From Enchytraeus crypticus (Eukaryota; Annelida; Clitellata; Enchytraeida; Enchytraeidae), in contig CAJHZI010000311.1 in assembly GCA_905160935.1 (NCBI GenBank), positions 511,501 to 575,500 on the forward strand: DNA of 64,000 nucleotides, in the 5' to 3' direction. Below, piece by piece: positions 13,166-26,121 of the stretch. How positions within the stretch are numbered: the stretch's first letter is position 1; the number at the start of each line of letters is the position of its first letter. The notes below the pieces were generated by a model, which was not told where the DNA came from, did not search any database, and was given only the letters and a program-made list of their open reading frames with translations. A program made the translations under genes and the position numbers.

Positions 13166-13720
13166 TGAGGTTCACTCCTGGTGGGGATGTTCATCTTGGT
13201 GGTTTGTGGTTTTTGAATGAAACTTGCTCATTTTTTATAATTGTCCATCATGGCTTTAGCTACAATGCTACACATTCGTTTTCAGAATCGGTATTGATAA
13301 TAATTGTAACTTGCTATAGGCACTGAGACTTTCAGGCACACATACTTTAATTACGGCACTGTGTCTTTAAAGCACTCAGGCTTGAAGTCACTCAAGCTTT
13401 AAAGCACTATGGCTTTAAGGCATTTCGGATTTGAGATACTTTCAGTCGTATTTCATTAGCGTCGTTTCTTTCTGATTTATTAGTCTAGTTTTTATACAAA
13501 TTATGACAAAAATGTTAAGGTACGGCTCAATTTTAACTCGCGCCATCCCTAAAAATTAATCCCACGAAGCCTCTCATCGCCCGAAGGGATTTAACACTAA
13601 CCCTCTATGTACGAGATTCTATAAATAACGAAATCCGCTCTTCCAGTTCTGCAGTAATTACTCTGCCACTGTCAGCGATGCCGGTCTTAGATAGTACTCG
13701 ATGAGTCAGTATTATTCATC

Positions 13721-13723
<3 letters not shown>
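13166..13723. other. Spacer without recognised gene
   Basis: Degenerate actttcaggcac / aaagcactcaggctt units near 13320-13440; otherwise nothing. Confidence 0.4.

Positions 13724-13793
<70 letters not shown>
13724..13793. repeat. (TA)n microsatellite
   Basis: About 70 bp of TA. Confidence 0.95.
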
Positions 13794-13794
<1 letters not shown>

Positions 13795-13796
<2 letters not shown>

Positions 13797-14060
13797 TACT
13801 GCTAAGAGACAGGCCCAAGGTGCATATTCACACTTAAAGTCTGCTTTTAAGCTGCATAAATGGTACTTCATAGATCAACAAGTTCACAACAGGCTTGCCT
13901 TATCCACACTACAAGTAGCCTATATCTTGAAAAATATGGTTTCCGTGATGATTTTTCATTGCCTAAGTTTTTGTTTTGTCTCCTCTTGTGCAGTTAATGG
14001 TTGGTCTATTCTTCAATGTCCCGGACACAACAGGGGAATGTAGTGACCTAGCATCGGTTA
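13795..14060 (+). repeat. Family C repeat followed by family E core
   Basis: It contains AGGTGCATATTCACACTTAA, TCATAGATCAACAAGTTC and a CTTGAAAAATATGG block, then GTTGGTCTATTCTTCAATG with CCCGGACACAAC. The same order appears at 18100-18545, so C and E may be two parts of one element. Confidence 0.65.
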
Positions 14061-14587
14061 AATAGATGATGATAGGAATAAAGTAAATAAATATGTATAA
14101 GAGCAGCTCTTAAGCGTTCAGAGTAATGCTCAATGGAATCTCGCTTCTTTTCCTCCATCAAATCTTATCTATTAAACGTTGCAGCTATATTGAGCTCAAA
14201 ATACACAGAAATAAGCTACATGTACGATATCGTTAAACGTCTAATAAAACTAGTATTATCGTTAAAAAGAAGTGTTAAATACAGTTACACAATATTTCTA
14301 TAACATTACGATTTGGTCTCTTGTTTTGATGCCGATTTTATAACGTTAATCTGTAGCCAATTTTTACATATAAATTAAATTTAAATTTTGAACGAATTCT
14401 TTCACCATTTTTCTAACAAAACGATGTCAGAAATATACAATAAATAAAAAATAAAAATATACATAAATATAGTGCTTTCAGCTAATCATGAAATTAATAT
14501 TGTTACTAATAAACGCAAAATTACAATTCTTCTGCCGTAAATAAATTTATGTCCATCAAGTTCTAAGTTATGTGTAGTTTATTCTGT
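14061..14587. other. AT-rich spacer
   Basis: No feature recognised. Confidence 0.4.
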
Positions 14588-14725
14588 CTGGATCCAGTGG
14601 CGATGTCGGTAAGATATTCGACCTCGAATCACAGTACGTGCGGGATTCAAATCCTGGGCTCGCTCGTCATTGACATCGCTTTCGAGTGAGTTAACTGACG
14701 TTAACATTAGCTTTACCAGATTTCT
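14588..14725 (+). repeat. SINE A copy
   Basis: The head GGATCCAGTGGCGATGTCGG has B box GATTCAAATCC, then CTGACGTTAACATTAGC tail. Canonical order, lightly mutated. Confidence 0.85.
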
Positions 14726-15084
14726 TTAACTTTACTGAATTCTTTAGCTATCCTCACTTGTAATAACGTATGAGATCACAAAGGTCGGGATAAAGCATTA
14801 GAAACACCTGCTCATGCGTAGAGCAGAGTTGAACTGCCTGAAGCTGTAACTCGGTTGATATAAATAACAGGGACAACGACAAAGTAATTGCTTCTCGACT
14901 CTTTCCCTTAATACAAAATGCACGATGGCCGCGTACCATTGCATTCATATATTATATAAATATTGCAATATTAATTTAGGAAAGTAAATTTATACTTCGG
15001 GTTTCGTCAAGCTAGACGTATGAAAGTTGAATTAAAAATCAAAGAAAAAAGAAACAATTAATTGATAATATTAATAGTAATACT
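14726..15084. other. Spacer without recognised gene
   Basis: Nothing recognised before the TAC microsatellite. Confidence 0.4.
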
Positions 15085-15315
<231 letters not shown>

Positions 15316-15456
15316 AGACGAAGAATACAGTATAATATATAATGTATATAAAATAGTAGACGCTAGACGACCTCGAGTAGCCGGGCGTCTATGCAGCATG
15401 TATTGCTTGAGTAGTTTTTTAAAATCAAACTTCGGGTTCTTTATATCCGGGGCAAA

Positions 15457-15458
<2 letters not shown>

Positions 15459-15510
<52 letters not shown>
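15459..15510 (+). repeat. (AAT)n microsatellite
   Basis: About 17 units. Confidence 0.9.
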
Positions 15511-15768
15511 GATAATAATTATTTTTCAGGTAAAATCGCTATAAAAAACTTAATTTTGAAGATGAAATATAAAAAGCAGTAATAAAATATTAAAATAATT
15601 GTATATGTAGGTCTAAATCCGCGTGAAGCTTACACTAAAGACTCGCTATTGATAATTCTGAATAATACAATTATTACATGTTGCAATAATATTGATAATT
15701 TCCAATAAGCAAAATTAGCATCTACGATCAATAATACCGTCCGTTTTCTTAAAAAATCTATGAAGTAA

Positions 15769-15905
15769 AAGCTGGTAAATCTAACGTTAACGTCAGCTTC
15801 CTCTCTAAAATGAGATGTCCGTGACGGGTGAGCCCAGGATTTGAATCCCGCACATACTCGATCCGCGATCGAATATCTTACCGACATCGCCACTGGCTCC
15901 AGCCA
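15769..15905 (-). repeat. SINE A copy
   Basis: Reverse orientation: AACGTTAACGTCAGCTTCC core side, B box GGATTTGAATCC on the plus strand, and head end CCACTGGCTCCAGCC. Confidence 0.85.
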
Positions 15906-16378
15906 GTGGCTTCAGCAAGTTCAACAGGAGCTAGTAAAGCAGTCTCAAAGACCTGTATCGGTAAAATAACTGCCTCAGATTCGTTATTTCAAAAGCAGGC
16001 TGAGGATTAAAAACACTACCACGACGTCAGCTGGCGCGGATAGCCACGTTGAAAACAGCCTGCAGCTGAAGCACTGTCATTATATTACCGGCTTTGTGGT
16101 CGTAATTGGCAGTTCAGTAGACTGTTGAAAATCTCAGGGCGTCTCATCCAGATAAATGATGAGTTAAATTAGGGAGGAAAATCTTCTAAACGAATGTAGA
16201 CCATGCCATTATACAGCGCGTGACGTAATTGCTCACGATTGTAAGGATGTAGGGCTAAAGTAACCTAACGTTGCGCTCAGAAGCTACAGAGAACGAGTCG
16301 AGGTGATTAGAGACTTTGTGAATATGAATTGATCTCGCTGCAATGGCTGCTTGCACAAGGGTTCGAGGGCTAAAGCTT
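15906..16378. other. Spacer without recognised gene
   Basis: Nothing recognised. Confidence 0.4.
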
Positions 16379-16552
16379 ACTCTGTATATCTGATGCTGCC
16401 TGTATATCTGATGCTGCCTGTATATCTGATGCTGCCTGTATATCTGATGCTGCCTGTATGTCTGATGCTGCCTGTATATCTGATGCTGCCTGTATAGCTG
16501 ATGCTGCTTGTATATCTGATGCTGCTTGTATATCTGATGCTGCTGTATATTT
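16379..16552 (+). repeat. 18-bp tandem array (tgtatatctgatgctgcc)
   Basis: About 9-10 copies with point changes. The unit is a multiple of three, so a repetitive Tyr-Arg-Gln-His-Gln-Ile frame stays open on the minus strand. No start, splice or family support for coding. Confidence 0.9.
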
Positions 16553-16764
16553 GATGCAGCGCCTATCTCGCTATAGTATGCCCATTTAGAGCATTGCGGC
16601 ATGTGGTGTAGAATCAATCGACTCATACATTGGCATCTAGCATTGTAAAATGTTGTATCGTTAAAACACGCTTCTGATTGATTTCAGATTGATTTATTAA
16701 TTAATTTACGGATCTTTACGTACTAAGAGAAGGAAGCGAATCTATCAGCTTCAAAGTCATTCAC

Positions 16765-16890
16765 AGTGTTAGTCCACTATTAGTCCAGTGTTAGTCCAGT
16801 GTTAGTCCATTGTTAGTCCATTGTTAGTTCAGTGTTATTCCAGTGTTAGTCCATTGTTAGTCGAACGTTAGTCCAATGCTGGCCCGATTT
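16765..16890 (+). repeat. 12-bp tandem array (gttagtccagtg)
   Basis: About nine variants of gttagtcca(t/g)tg. Confidence 0.85.
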
Positions 16891-17142
16891 ATCTTCAGCG
16901 AAATTTAGACCTGTTTAGTAAGACAAGACGTTCGATCATAAGTTAATTATTATTCTAAAGCTATAAAACTCAGTTTAACGTCTATCTTTGTTATCACAAG
17001 GGCCGTTGTCAGAGACGCTTCGGTTGGGATTCAGAACGATGGTCACCTTATTTGCACATCTACAACATTCCAAAACCTAAAAGTCCAAGTTCTACAATCT
17101 TGGTCCAAGAAGTTTATAAATTTAGTCCACACAAAAAATTAC

Positions 17143-17290
17143 AATTATATAATAGTAATAATAAGAATAATAAAGGTTTAACGTCCGTTTTCTCATCCAG
17201 GGATGATGTCAGAGACGTCGCCAACAGCACACATTACTACAAATCAATTCACCCAGACCAATCTGCAAAAGAAATGTGCTGAGGATAATG
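17143..17290 (-). repeat. Family F SINE-like repeat
   Basis: An AAT-type tail, then GGTTTAACGTCCGTTTTCTC, GGGATGATGTCAGAGACGTC and CAATCTGCAAAAGAAATGTG. The same element is at 30270 (+), 53075 (-) and shorter pieces elsewhere. Confidence 0.75.
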
Positions 17291-17459
17291 CGATATGCTG
17301 TAAACAGGCGGTTATATGTATTGCATACCAGTTAGTAATCATTTAAACTTTTAAAACATTAGAATTACATGTATGTTATATTATTGAATTATTTCAGTCA
17401 TGAATACATCCCCCTTACCTAGAATACATACAACTTACCTACGCTACATTTTGTAAATA

Positions 17460-17590
17460 AGTAAGTCAATCAATCAATAACTTAGTCAGTCAGATCAGTG
17501 CAAACACCAATCAATCAATCAATCAATCAAAAATAGACTAACAAATCAGCGATCAGTGAATCAATCAATCAAGCAAACAGTCAATCACCG
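17460..17590 (+). repeat. CAAT-rich degenerate repeat
   Basis: Runs of aatcaatcaatcaa with interruptions. Confidence 0.7.
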
Positions 17591-17826
17591 ATAAACTTCT
17601 ATGTAATGTTCTCGTGACTAAAGCTCAGAAGCACGTTTGAAATTGATTGTTAAGAAAATATTTAGTGGCAGACTTACCAAATGAGTTCAGTGGAAGTGCT
17701 CTACTTTGTAGCGTCATTCTGTAGACTGGATCGTGATATATTCCACATAAGCGCTAATATCAGCAATAGCTACTTACTGAAATTAATAAATCACAATTGT
17801 CGCAGACCTGCAGTTAGGCAGTGCAC

Positions 17827-17829
<3 letters not shown>

Positions 17830-17877
<48 letters not shown>

Positions 17878-17885
17878 AAGAGAGA
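17830..17885 (+). repeat. (GA)n microsatellite next to family D core
   Basis: It follows GCAGTTAGGCAGTGCACTAA, the family D repeat in reverse, showing that this GA tract is the flank of a dispersed element. Confidence 0.8.
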
Positions 17886-18099
17886 CAATTAATATTGCTT
17901 CTTTAAATTACACGGATTGTAACGAGGTCAGTTTAGCTATTAAACTTGATTCAAAACAATTTGAAACTTCACTATTTTATATATATATATACGAGATTAT
18001 AATTCCGGCACACCACAATTAATTGATGCCATACGATCCGCTTTGGCAAATGTTATTCAGTTATATCATTCAGCATATTGGCCACTTTTAACTTCTTCT

Positions 18100-18545
18100 T
18101 CAGTGCACTGCCAAGTGGTAGGTTCAAGGTACATATTCATACTCAAAGTCTGTTTTCTCGCTCCATAAGAGCACTCCTTAGATCAACAAGTTAATCCCTT
18201 CACAAAGTCAGTGCCTTATTCATACCTTATGTAACCTATAGCTTGGGAAAATATGGCTTCTGAGGTGGTTTCCCGTTGCCTTCCTCAGTTTGGTGGATTA
18301 ATTACCATTTAATCCTGGGGGAAAATATTCCTTGGTGAGGTGACTTTTAACTTATCGAAGGCTAAATTGGCACCCTTTAACTTATCGAAAGCTAAAACTG
18401 ATAAAATGAAAATCGACAATTAACAGAGAGAATATATGCCAAAGAAATGGTGAGAGAGACTTTATTTAGAATATCTCAATCGTAATAGTTTTTTTGTCTC
18501 CTTTAGTGCAGTTAACGGTGGGTCTATTCTTATTCATAGTTAATT
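18100..18545 (+). repeat. Family C repeat with family E core
   Basis: It contains GGTTCAAGGTACATATTCAT, CATAAGAGCACTCCTTAGAT, GCTTCTGAGGTGGTTTCCC and later GTGGGTCTATTCTTATTC. Closest relative at 61715-61920. Confidence 0.7.
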
Positions 18546-18895
18546 ACAGTAACTAACCGTCTGTTAGCTGCTCTAAGTCTGATCATCATTAGTCGACTTC
18601 AGTATTTTTACTTTTTGTTACAAACTATATAAATATAGCGATATTAAATTTACCTTTATCATCGCTCGAACCTTAACAAAATAATCTTGCGAAATAGGTA
18701 AATATTTGCCTTAATCATTAACAATTTAGCAATGCTGAACCATCTAATATTCTTTAACAAATCATTGACATTGATTGTCTCGATTTTCTAGGGCAGAGCA
18801 AATACATAATAATGCTCCTAAATTTTTGTGCAAGCTCAGTCACATTCAGTACCCTGTGTACACTTGAATAACTCTCTGTTCTATAAATCTTGTCG
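18546..18895. other. Spacer without recognised gene
   Basis: Nothing recognised. Confidence 0.4.
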
Positions 18896-18904
18896 AAGCT
18901 TCTC

Positions 18905-18937
18905 TCTTTTCTCTCTCTCTCTTCCTCTCTTCCTCTC

Positions 18938-19016
<79 letters not shown>
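18905..19016 (+). repeat. (CT)n microsatellite
   Basis: Over 100 bp of CT, with TTCC interruptions at its 5' side. Confidence 0.95.
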
Positions 19017-19017
<1 letters not shown>

Positions 19018-19750
19018 GGCCACACGTCGATCACTGAATTCTGTGTTGCAGCCGTGACAATTGACTAATTTCCGCTGGTTCCCTCAATGTTGTTATTTTA
19101 GTAACGGTTGATTCAACTTGCATTTTTTGATGGACGAAGCATTTTCTTTAAGTTAGTTTTATTCGACACTTTCTAAAACGATTGCGTAAAATGTTAGACA
19201 TCTCTGCAAAAGTTCTGGGAATATTTCGTTCAAATAATCTAGGATTCATAATTTAATTCCTAGACACTTTGAACTCGACAAATCATTGGTTTCATGCCTG
19301 TAATCGTTAGCGAATTATAATATAGCTTAATAAGAAATTATCCAAAACTCGAAAGCGGTCCATCATAAAGTTACGATGAAACGTTTTGTTTTAAGTCATT
19401 TGCTTTTCAAAGCTCTAACCTTACTATTCAATAAACAAGATTTATAAATACAGCTGGCATAAAATAAAGAAATTTCAGTTGGAAATGACCAGGCCCATAG
19501 AATAAAAATTACTATATCTATTAGATATATATCTACTATATTATTACTATATTATTATAATATTATTACTATATCTGTTATTCTCCATCTTTGACCAGGC
19601 CTACTTCTCTCTAGAAACTGGTAAACATAAACATATATACATAGAAACTGATTGACTGATATTTGATGAAGACAACAACAGCAACAAATGGTTGAGCATA
19701 CTACGCCACTTGATGTTTAGGTTACTCGCGCTTAGGTTTAATTTAGCAAG
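19017..19750. other. Spacer without recognised gene
   Basis: AT-rich; a short TATTAT cluster near 19530-19570. Confidence 0.4.
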
Positions 19751-19752
19751 TA

Positions 19753-19755
<3 letters not shown>

Positions 19756-19804
<49 letters not shown>
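19756..19804. repeat. (TA)n microsatellite
   Basis: About 50 bp of TA. Confidence 0.95.
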
Positions 19805-19807
<3 letters not shown>

Positions 19808-20030
19808 TCTCGTCATCATTATCATTATTTCCCCTTAAATCCCAGTTTAACTCGGTTCGGGATTATAAAATTTTATAGATATTTCTGGAGTCTAGGAAAT
19901 CACAAACCGAATAGACCTACCCTTTCTGACTTTATATTGGATCTTAGTGCATTGCCGTCATTTACACAAGTGCAGTCCATGGTTGGTCTATTCTTCAGCA
20001 ACCCGGACACAGCAAAGGGTGATTTATACA
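19805..20030 (+). repeat. Family H repeat then family E core
   Basis: It contains CCCCTTAAATCCCAGTTTAA and GTTCGGG, then at 19965 TGCAGTCCATGGTTGGTCTA and CCCGGACACAGC. Confidence 0.65.
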
Positions 20031-20227
20031 ATTCTCAAGTAATAAAATATACGATATGCTGGCATCTTAATCTTCTCGTTCTAAATTCGGACTGCAAAAA
20101 TGTTTTCACTTGGGTCAGACTCGAACGCTATATTGTAACAGACGCAAGTGCTAACATTTGAATGCCATGGTCTAATTTACCGAAGTGCTAACATTTGAAT
20201 GCCATGGTCTAATTTACCGATTGATCA

Positions 20228-20352
20228 ATCTTAGGCGAAGTTGGTAAGATACTCGACCGCGGATCGGTATAAGCGGGGTTCAAATTCTAGGCTATCCCGT
20301 CACTGACACCGCTTTCGAGTGAGGAAACTGACGTTTACTTTAGCTTACCAAT
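20228..20352 (+). repeat. SINE A copy
   Basis: It contains GAAGTTGGTAAGATACTCGA, B box GGTTCAAATTC and tail GAGTGAGGAAACTGACG. The head is diverged. Just upstream (20147-20220) a 36-bp segment starting agtgctaacatttgaatgcc is tandemly duplicated. Confidence 0.8.
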
Positions 20353-20581
20353 TTTTTTATAAACAGGATTAATTAACATAAAGGCATCCACCTTGCTCAA
20401 CTTTCTAAATCCACAAATGCGACCCTTCAGCAAATGGGCACAATAGCAAAAGTCTATTTCTGAGAGATTCGGCGAAGATTAGCGACTTAAAGAATTCTCC
20501 AGTGGACTATGCTCGGTCTTCCGTTATCCACTTCCTCGTTTACTTTCATTCTTTTAACTCCATCTATCTCACTAACTCCCC

Positions 20582-20609
20582 TTCTCTCTCTCTCTCTCTA
20601 TCTATCTCT

Positions 20610-20655
<46 letters not shown>

Positions 20656-20785
20656 CTCTCTCTCTCTTTCACACACACACACACACTCTCTTTCATTCTT
20701 TCTCGCGCTCTCTCTCTCTCTCTCGTTCTCTCTCTCTCTCTCTCTCTTTCTCGCTCGCTTCTCTCGCTCTCGCTCTCTCGCCGTC
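20582..20785 (+). repeat. Compound (CT)n / (CA)n microsatellite
   Basis: About 200 bp of CT-rich sequence with an acacacac island at 20670-20686. Ser/Leu and Arg/Glu frames are artefacts. Confidence 0.95.
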
Positions 20786-21830
20786 TCAGTTTTGGCGATT
20801 TCTGGCATTCAATATCTTTATAGAATTTGACTGTTAATACAGTCGATATGCATATAGCAGCACTAAAAGTCCTACCCATTTCGTTTTTTAGGCAGGATCA
20901 AGTCAAGTCATACGCTCGCATGGGTTAGCATGGATTCGAACCCAGGAGGCTTGGATTCAACACAAAAATTTAAATTTTAAAATCTGAGGTCTGAGCTAAA
21001 TGATAGAGCCTTTGGTAGATAGACGTTTCAGATGTGTAATTTGTTACTCTCAACATCGCTCAGAATGTGATACAATAACTTAACAAATTTGGATATGGAT
21101 TTTCTTTCTCTTTATTTAATTCTATTCTTCCTGCCCTTCAGAACACCGTCCAATAGCAGATATGGGGCTCTCTTTCGAGACTCCTAATTTCAGGTTTTTT
21201 TATCTGCATATCAAATTTCTGCCAAGCTACCAAACCGCCCAAAATCATAAATGACCATTGCAACAATTCATTACACTTCCAGTCTACTCACTGGAAGAGA
21301 AAACCCGCACGTCCATTGAAAATTTTTTTCTCTGTAGTCTGCCTAAAACTAATAAAACTAAAAACAGATAAAAATAAAAACTGATTAAACTAAAAACTAA
21401 CTTAAGTAAAATCTGATATAAATAAAAACTGATTGAACTAAAGCTACAACCGATTGAGCAAATTCTCAAACGATGACTACACACATATCAGCTAATACTA
21501 TAGAAACACAAGGACATGTGCATTAGGCCTATACATAGCGGAAGTATGTGGAGACATTTCGGATGGCTAGTCTATCCGGTATCGATCGAATAATTCTTTA
21601 ATTTACAGACTGTCCAAAAGATCTTGATAAGGTACATCTTCGTACATGACCGCAGTCTAACACGACAGTCTAATGTATACTTGCAGCGAGGCATGGAATC
21701 AGCTCTACTTTCTGCTCGTCCATATCTTCATCTACGGGCTGCACATTAGCAGGTCCAAATGGAACATTTTAACAAAATTTGCTTCACGATATTAATTAAT
21801 TGATTGCGGATTAACTATGTGCAAGTGAAA
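20786..21830. other. Spacer without recognised gene
   Basis: It holds aaactgattaaactaa-like degenerate units (about 21345-21440). No exon seen. Confidence 0.4.
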
Positions 21831-21968
21831 AAAGCTTAAAAAAGCTAAGGTTAACGTCAGTTTCCTCACTCGAAAGCGATGTAAGTGATGGGGAGCCCAG
21901 GATTTGAATCCCGTTCATACTGATCCACGGTCGAATATCTTACCGACATTGCCACTGGCTCCAGCCAG
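21831..21968 (-). repeat. SINE A copy
   Basis: Reverse orientation: GGTTAACGTCAGTTTCCTCA, then GGATTTGAATCCC, then GCCACTGGCTCCAGCC. Confidence 0.85.
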
Positions 21969-22227
21969 CCTGTTGAATGCATGTGGAATGAAACTTAACC
22001 TGCTTCTATTGGCGTGGTCAGAGATAATATTTATATAGTGTTTACCGAGATTTAATGAAACAATCTGAAACTTTCTCGTAAAGAAGATAGAGAAAACAGA
22101 GCAGATGCGGTTCTTATAGAGCAAAGTGTTAATGGTTGACCTGTGTTTCAAATTTCTAGAAAATTAAACATCTACTGTATGTATCAATACAGTAAATAGT
22201 TCAAGATCTACATGTACATGTATGTAT

Positions 22228-22372
22228 CACTAATCATAGGGAGTGCTAGTAGTTCATCAGTGTTTCTTGTTTCTAGATAATTCAAGATCTATGTATCAAT
22301 ACTCTGAGAGAGTGTTAGTAGTTAACCAGTGTTTCTTGTTTCTAGATAATTCAAGATCTATGTATCAATACT
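22228..22372 (+). repeat. 69-bp tandem duplication
   Basis: Two full copies of a unit containing cagtgtttcttgtttctag and attcaagatctatgtatcaa. Confidence 0.85.
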
Positions 22373-22613
22373 CTGAGGATTTTATGCAAGTGACACACCG
22401 GCGATCATTCATCACGTCCTCCCCCCTCCACTTCAGTCCATATTTCTACCCCCCACCGCCTCTTCACCTCCCTCCCAAGACTTGGTGGTTAGGGTCAAGT
22501 TGAAATTTAACATTGGGAAATTTAGTGCCTGCTCTTGTAAAACTTGAGAGAAAGAAAGCCTAAAACTGTGAGTGTCCCATAAGTGTAAATTAATTAACAT
22601 GGTCCTGAAGAAA

Positions 22614-22752
22614 AGTAAAAGCTGGTAAAACGCTAATGTTAACGTCAGTTCACTGGAAAGCGACGTCAGTGACGGGAGAGCCCAGCTTTTTAATACCGCA
22701 CATACTGATCCGCGGTCGAATATCTTACCGACAACGCCACTGGATCCAGTCA
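22614..22752 (-). repeat. SINE A copy
   Basis: Reverse orientation: TGTTAACGTCAGTTCACTGG to GCCACTGGATCCAG. The B box region is mutated (TTTTTAATACC). Confidence 0.8.
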
Positions 22753-23316
22753 CTGGCTCTAAAGCGAAATGATCTCAAACTTCAAAGGTTAACACGCTGA
22801 AGTTGCATTCCAGCGCAGCTAGAGTATGTTTCGTTGAGTCGTATCAATCAGTTGATCAATATTGTTCTCTGCAGTTAGCGAGGTAGAAAACTGAGTAGTA
22901 ATATATACCTTAAAGCAGCCATTTAGCTAAGCACTGGAGAGGCAGAGAATGTACATTACAATGACGGAAAAGAATCGTTGAACAATATGTGCCTCCATTA
23001 GAGTAGAGGTCAAGCTATTTACTAATTCTACTGAGCTACCTCTACCCTCGTCCCACTCTTATCCGCTTTCAACCGGCTTCCTGCCTTTTCAAAGAAGTGG
23101 CAAGTCAAGAAAATTTCCCGGCTTTAAATAATAAATCAATTAAGTTATAAATGTGCAAATCACGGCTGCCTTTCGATCGACCGAAGGCTTCAAACAGTTC
23201 AGAGCTGTTAGAACATAAAATGAATAATACTCACCGTATCAGAATCTCTCGCGAAACCATTCTACATTGTGATATGGCAGCATAGCATGGAGGCTACGAT
23301 ATATGTATGTTTGAGT

Positions 23317-23352
23317 GTGTGTGTGAGTGTGTGTGGGTGGGTGTGGGTATGT

Positions 23353-23396
<44 letters not shown>
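23317..23396 (+). repeat. (GT)n microsatellite
   Basis: GT with GGT and ATGT interruptions, pure toward the 3' end. Confidence 0.9.
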
Positions 23397-23397
<1 letters not shown>

Positions 23398-24238
23398 AAA
23401 AAGGAAAAGAAGATGGAGGGGATAGAGAGATTTTGGGAGAAATAAGATCTATTTTCTGATATTTTCTATTTACCGAACGATATTTGCTGTATGAAGGGTT
23501 GTTAAGCATATTATTTCTAGTAGGATTACTTTTCGTCCAGTAATTCACAACATCCTTGACTTACGGAATCAGTCAATGATGGAATATCTCGAGCTACCGT
23601 TCCCTTAAATAAATCTTACCATTTAATAAAGTTTAAACTTAACATTACATAAGACCTTTAGATGATATTGTCAAATCTTAAACACTAATCATAATTTCCA
23701 CCGATATATAATAAAACAAATTACATAAAATTAAATTTAAATAGTTAATGAAAGCATCAATATAATTTTTAAAAACTCTAATGAAATCCTTATGACTAAT
23801 GACTGAACGCTTGAGCAGTAATCTGAATTCAGCTTTAAGCCTCACTAGCTATCCGATGTGCTTTAAAATTAGCAAAATTTAATTTAAAGATATTGCTGAT
23901 ATACATCTCTTTCTGTCTCTGTCGCTCCCTCTCTCTCTCTCTCTCTCATATTCCACTCTGTCTCTGTACGTATGAATCCTTCAGGAATTCTTTGAAAACT
24001 ATAAAACATAAATCTGCATTATTATTAGTCATATATTCTTGTAAAATATAAATCTATACAGAAGTATAGTTTTGACGATCAAGTTGATAGAATACTTTCC
24101 TGATAGGTCAAATCGTCTTTGGAAGGAAACCTTTTGGTACTAACCTGTCGCAAAAATACTCTTTGTAAAAATAGAATTTCTTTTCTGTAAACGAACGAAA
24201 GCATGCTTGCCCAAGTTCATCATAGCTGTGACAAAGTG

Positions 24239-24292
24239 TGACGTCATGATTTTGTTGGACCAATGCACGTGCAGGCAAGTGCAGTTACGTCA
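24239..24292. promoter_or_regulatory. Two CRE-like octamers in a GC-richer island
   Basis: TGACGTCA at 24239-24246 and TTACGTCA at 24285-24292 match the CREB/ATF consensus. No adjacent gene was found, so a regulatory role is speculative. Confidence 0.2.
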
Positions 24293-24835
24293 CTATTGTA
24301 ACGGCTGCAGCTGTAGGGCAGCGATGCCATTACGTTCACTAGTCGTGACATTGGCGATGAAAACCTGCACACAGTGTCAACGCTGTTTCTCGCACATGAT
24401 TTCATTACATCCGCCCAACGAAATCACGCAGAGACAAAATGATGGAAGGTTTATGTGAGCGGAGTGCTCGAGGGCAGTTGGAACAGCTGCTTCTACTGCT
24501 TCTACTGCTTCTTGTTCTCAGTTACAGTTTTTGAATGATGACTTTGACATTAAGTCGATGATGATGTTATTGCATTCTGGGCTCTTCCGTCGCTGATGTT
24601 CATCTGAGAGATTTATGTTTTGTTTTATTTGAAACTGAAATATAATAATAAAAATATAGTCATGTGTACACACTAATCATACAGATATTGACGGAAATGG
24701 CATAGAGATATCAAATAGCCAGGTCATCATTGCACAGAAGAAAGAGTAAATTACAATTATAGTGGTTTGTGGCTTCTTCATAGAGCAGAACATCTTGATG
24801 GAGAGAGGAAACTAACTTTGTACTTAACTTTCGTG

Positions 24836-24950
24836 GGCTGAGCCGGTGGCTTGTTGGTAAGTTATTCGACAGTGGCTTAGTTGATGCGGGGTTCAAATCC
24901 AGTATTCTCTTGTCACTGAGACGCTACTGAGCAGGAATCTGATGTTAAAT
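24836..24950 (+). repeat. SINE B copy
   Basis: It contains GCTGAGCCGGTGGCTTGTTG, B box GGTTCAAATCC and GAGCAGGAATCTGATG. Confidence 0.8.
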
Positions 24951-25255
24951 GTAGCTGACCAGCTGTTTACTTGTAGCTCACCAGCTGTTCACTTGTAGTT
25001 AGGCAGCTATTCACTGTAAGCTACACAGCTGTTCACTTGTAGCTAGACAGTTGTTCACTATAAGCTACACAGCTGTTAACTTGTAGCTACACAGCTGTTC
25101 ACTATAGGCTACACAGCTGTTCACTTCTAGATAGATCGACAGCTGTTCACCATGAGCTACACAGCTGTTCACTTGTAGCTTGGCAGCTGTTCACTATATG
25201 CTAAACAACTCTTCATTTGTAGCTCAACAGCTGTTCACTATAAGATACAGCAAAA
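24951..25255 (+). repeat. About 20-23-bp tandem array (tagctacacagctgttcact)
   Basis: About 13 imperfect copies of cagctgttcactTGTAGCTA / cactaTAAGCTACA; two alternating subtypes are visible. Confidence 0.9.
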
Positions 25256-26121
25256 CGTGCATGAATAGAATTGCTGCCAAAGGTTGATTCTGAGGGTTAA
25301 GTGCAAGATGTTCTTTAGTGCAGGAGATCAGAAGGTATTGATTTCAAATACTGAGATTTATCACGACATTAATTTACTTAAATAAGCAGCATTCAAGACG
25401 CTTTTGTACTGTCAGCATCATTAGATTTAAACAAACAGTGTATATTCTCATATACCTGGGTAGAATACAATTCAAGCACTAATTTAATATTGAAGAGATA
25501 ATTAAATATTTACTGACAACTGACTCAATAAGGCTTCAGGAGTAACTGTTACATTGATTTTATGTTGAGGCACAGTTTTGAATTATGTTAAGAAGCGTAT
25601 CAATAAGGCTTTAAATTTCAATATTTCACTAGAATCAGAAAGACATTTGTTTTTAAACTAATTTTTTTAATGAAGCTTAACCACTGACCCAGTACCTTGT
25701 GTATTTTCAATTTGAACTACTTTGCATAGAAGTAAAATCTACTATTTCATCATCTGAAACTCTCACAGAATAAAATCGAATCCAGCATAGATAATCCTAT
25801 AATTCTAGGACTAAATATTTAATGATGAGAACTGGAGTGAGCTAGGAGATTTTGGCCTTATTCTAATTCCAGTCCGGCCATCGATGGATCAGTTCTTCCA
25901 GTCGCAGACTCTGTAATGGACCATTAAAATCCATCCCACAGAAATTAAAATATCTGATGCGTCAGCAGCCCTCCATGACCGGAGAATGTAGTGAGATAAT
26001 GCAGCATATGTGATGGCTGAAACCCATGAAATGAAATGCGATTCAGTAAAACACATGTATTAAAGTATAGCGAAATGCTATAAGATATAATGAAATGTAT
26101 TAGGATTCATCATTGACATAC
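25256..26121. other. AT-rich spacer
   Basis: No recognised feature. Confidence 0.4.

Larger units (their letters stand above)
22753..24835. other. Spacer without recognised gene
   Basis: It contains a (GT)n tract (23317-23396) and a less AT-rich island (about 24190-24480) with two CRE-like octamers. No exon supported. Confidence 0.45.

Noticed and set aside
16379-16552. CRISPR-like array
   Set aside because: Units are contiguous with no unique spacers, in a spliced eukaryotic genome; the same applies to the arrays at 24951, 54080 and 58085.
16255-16626. Minus-strand frame with about ten YRQHQI repeats
   Set aside because: The period is an 18-bp DNA repeat, so the frame stays open by arithmetic. 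Flanks have no coding character.
24207-24458. 83-codon plus-strand frame with many Cys
   Set aside because: No family pattern. The Cys codons reflect a local TGT/TGC-rich, less AT-rich island.
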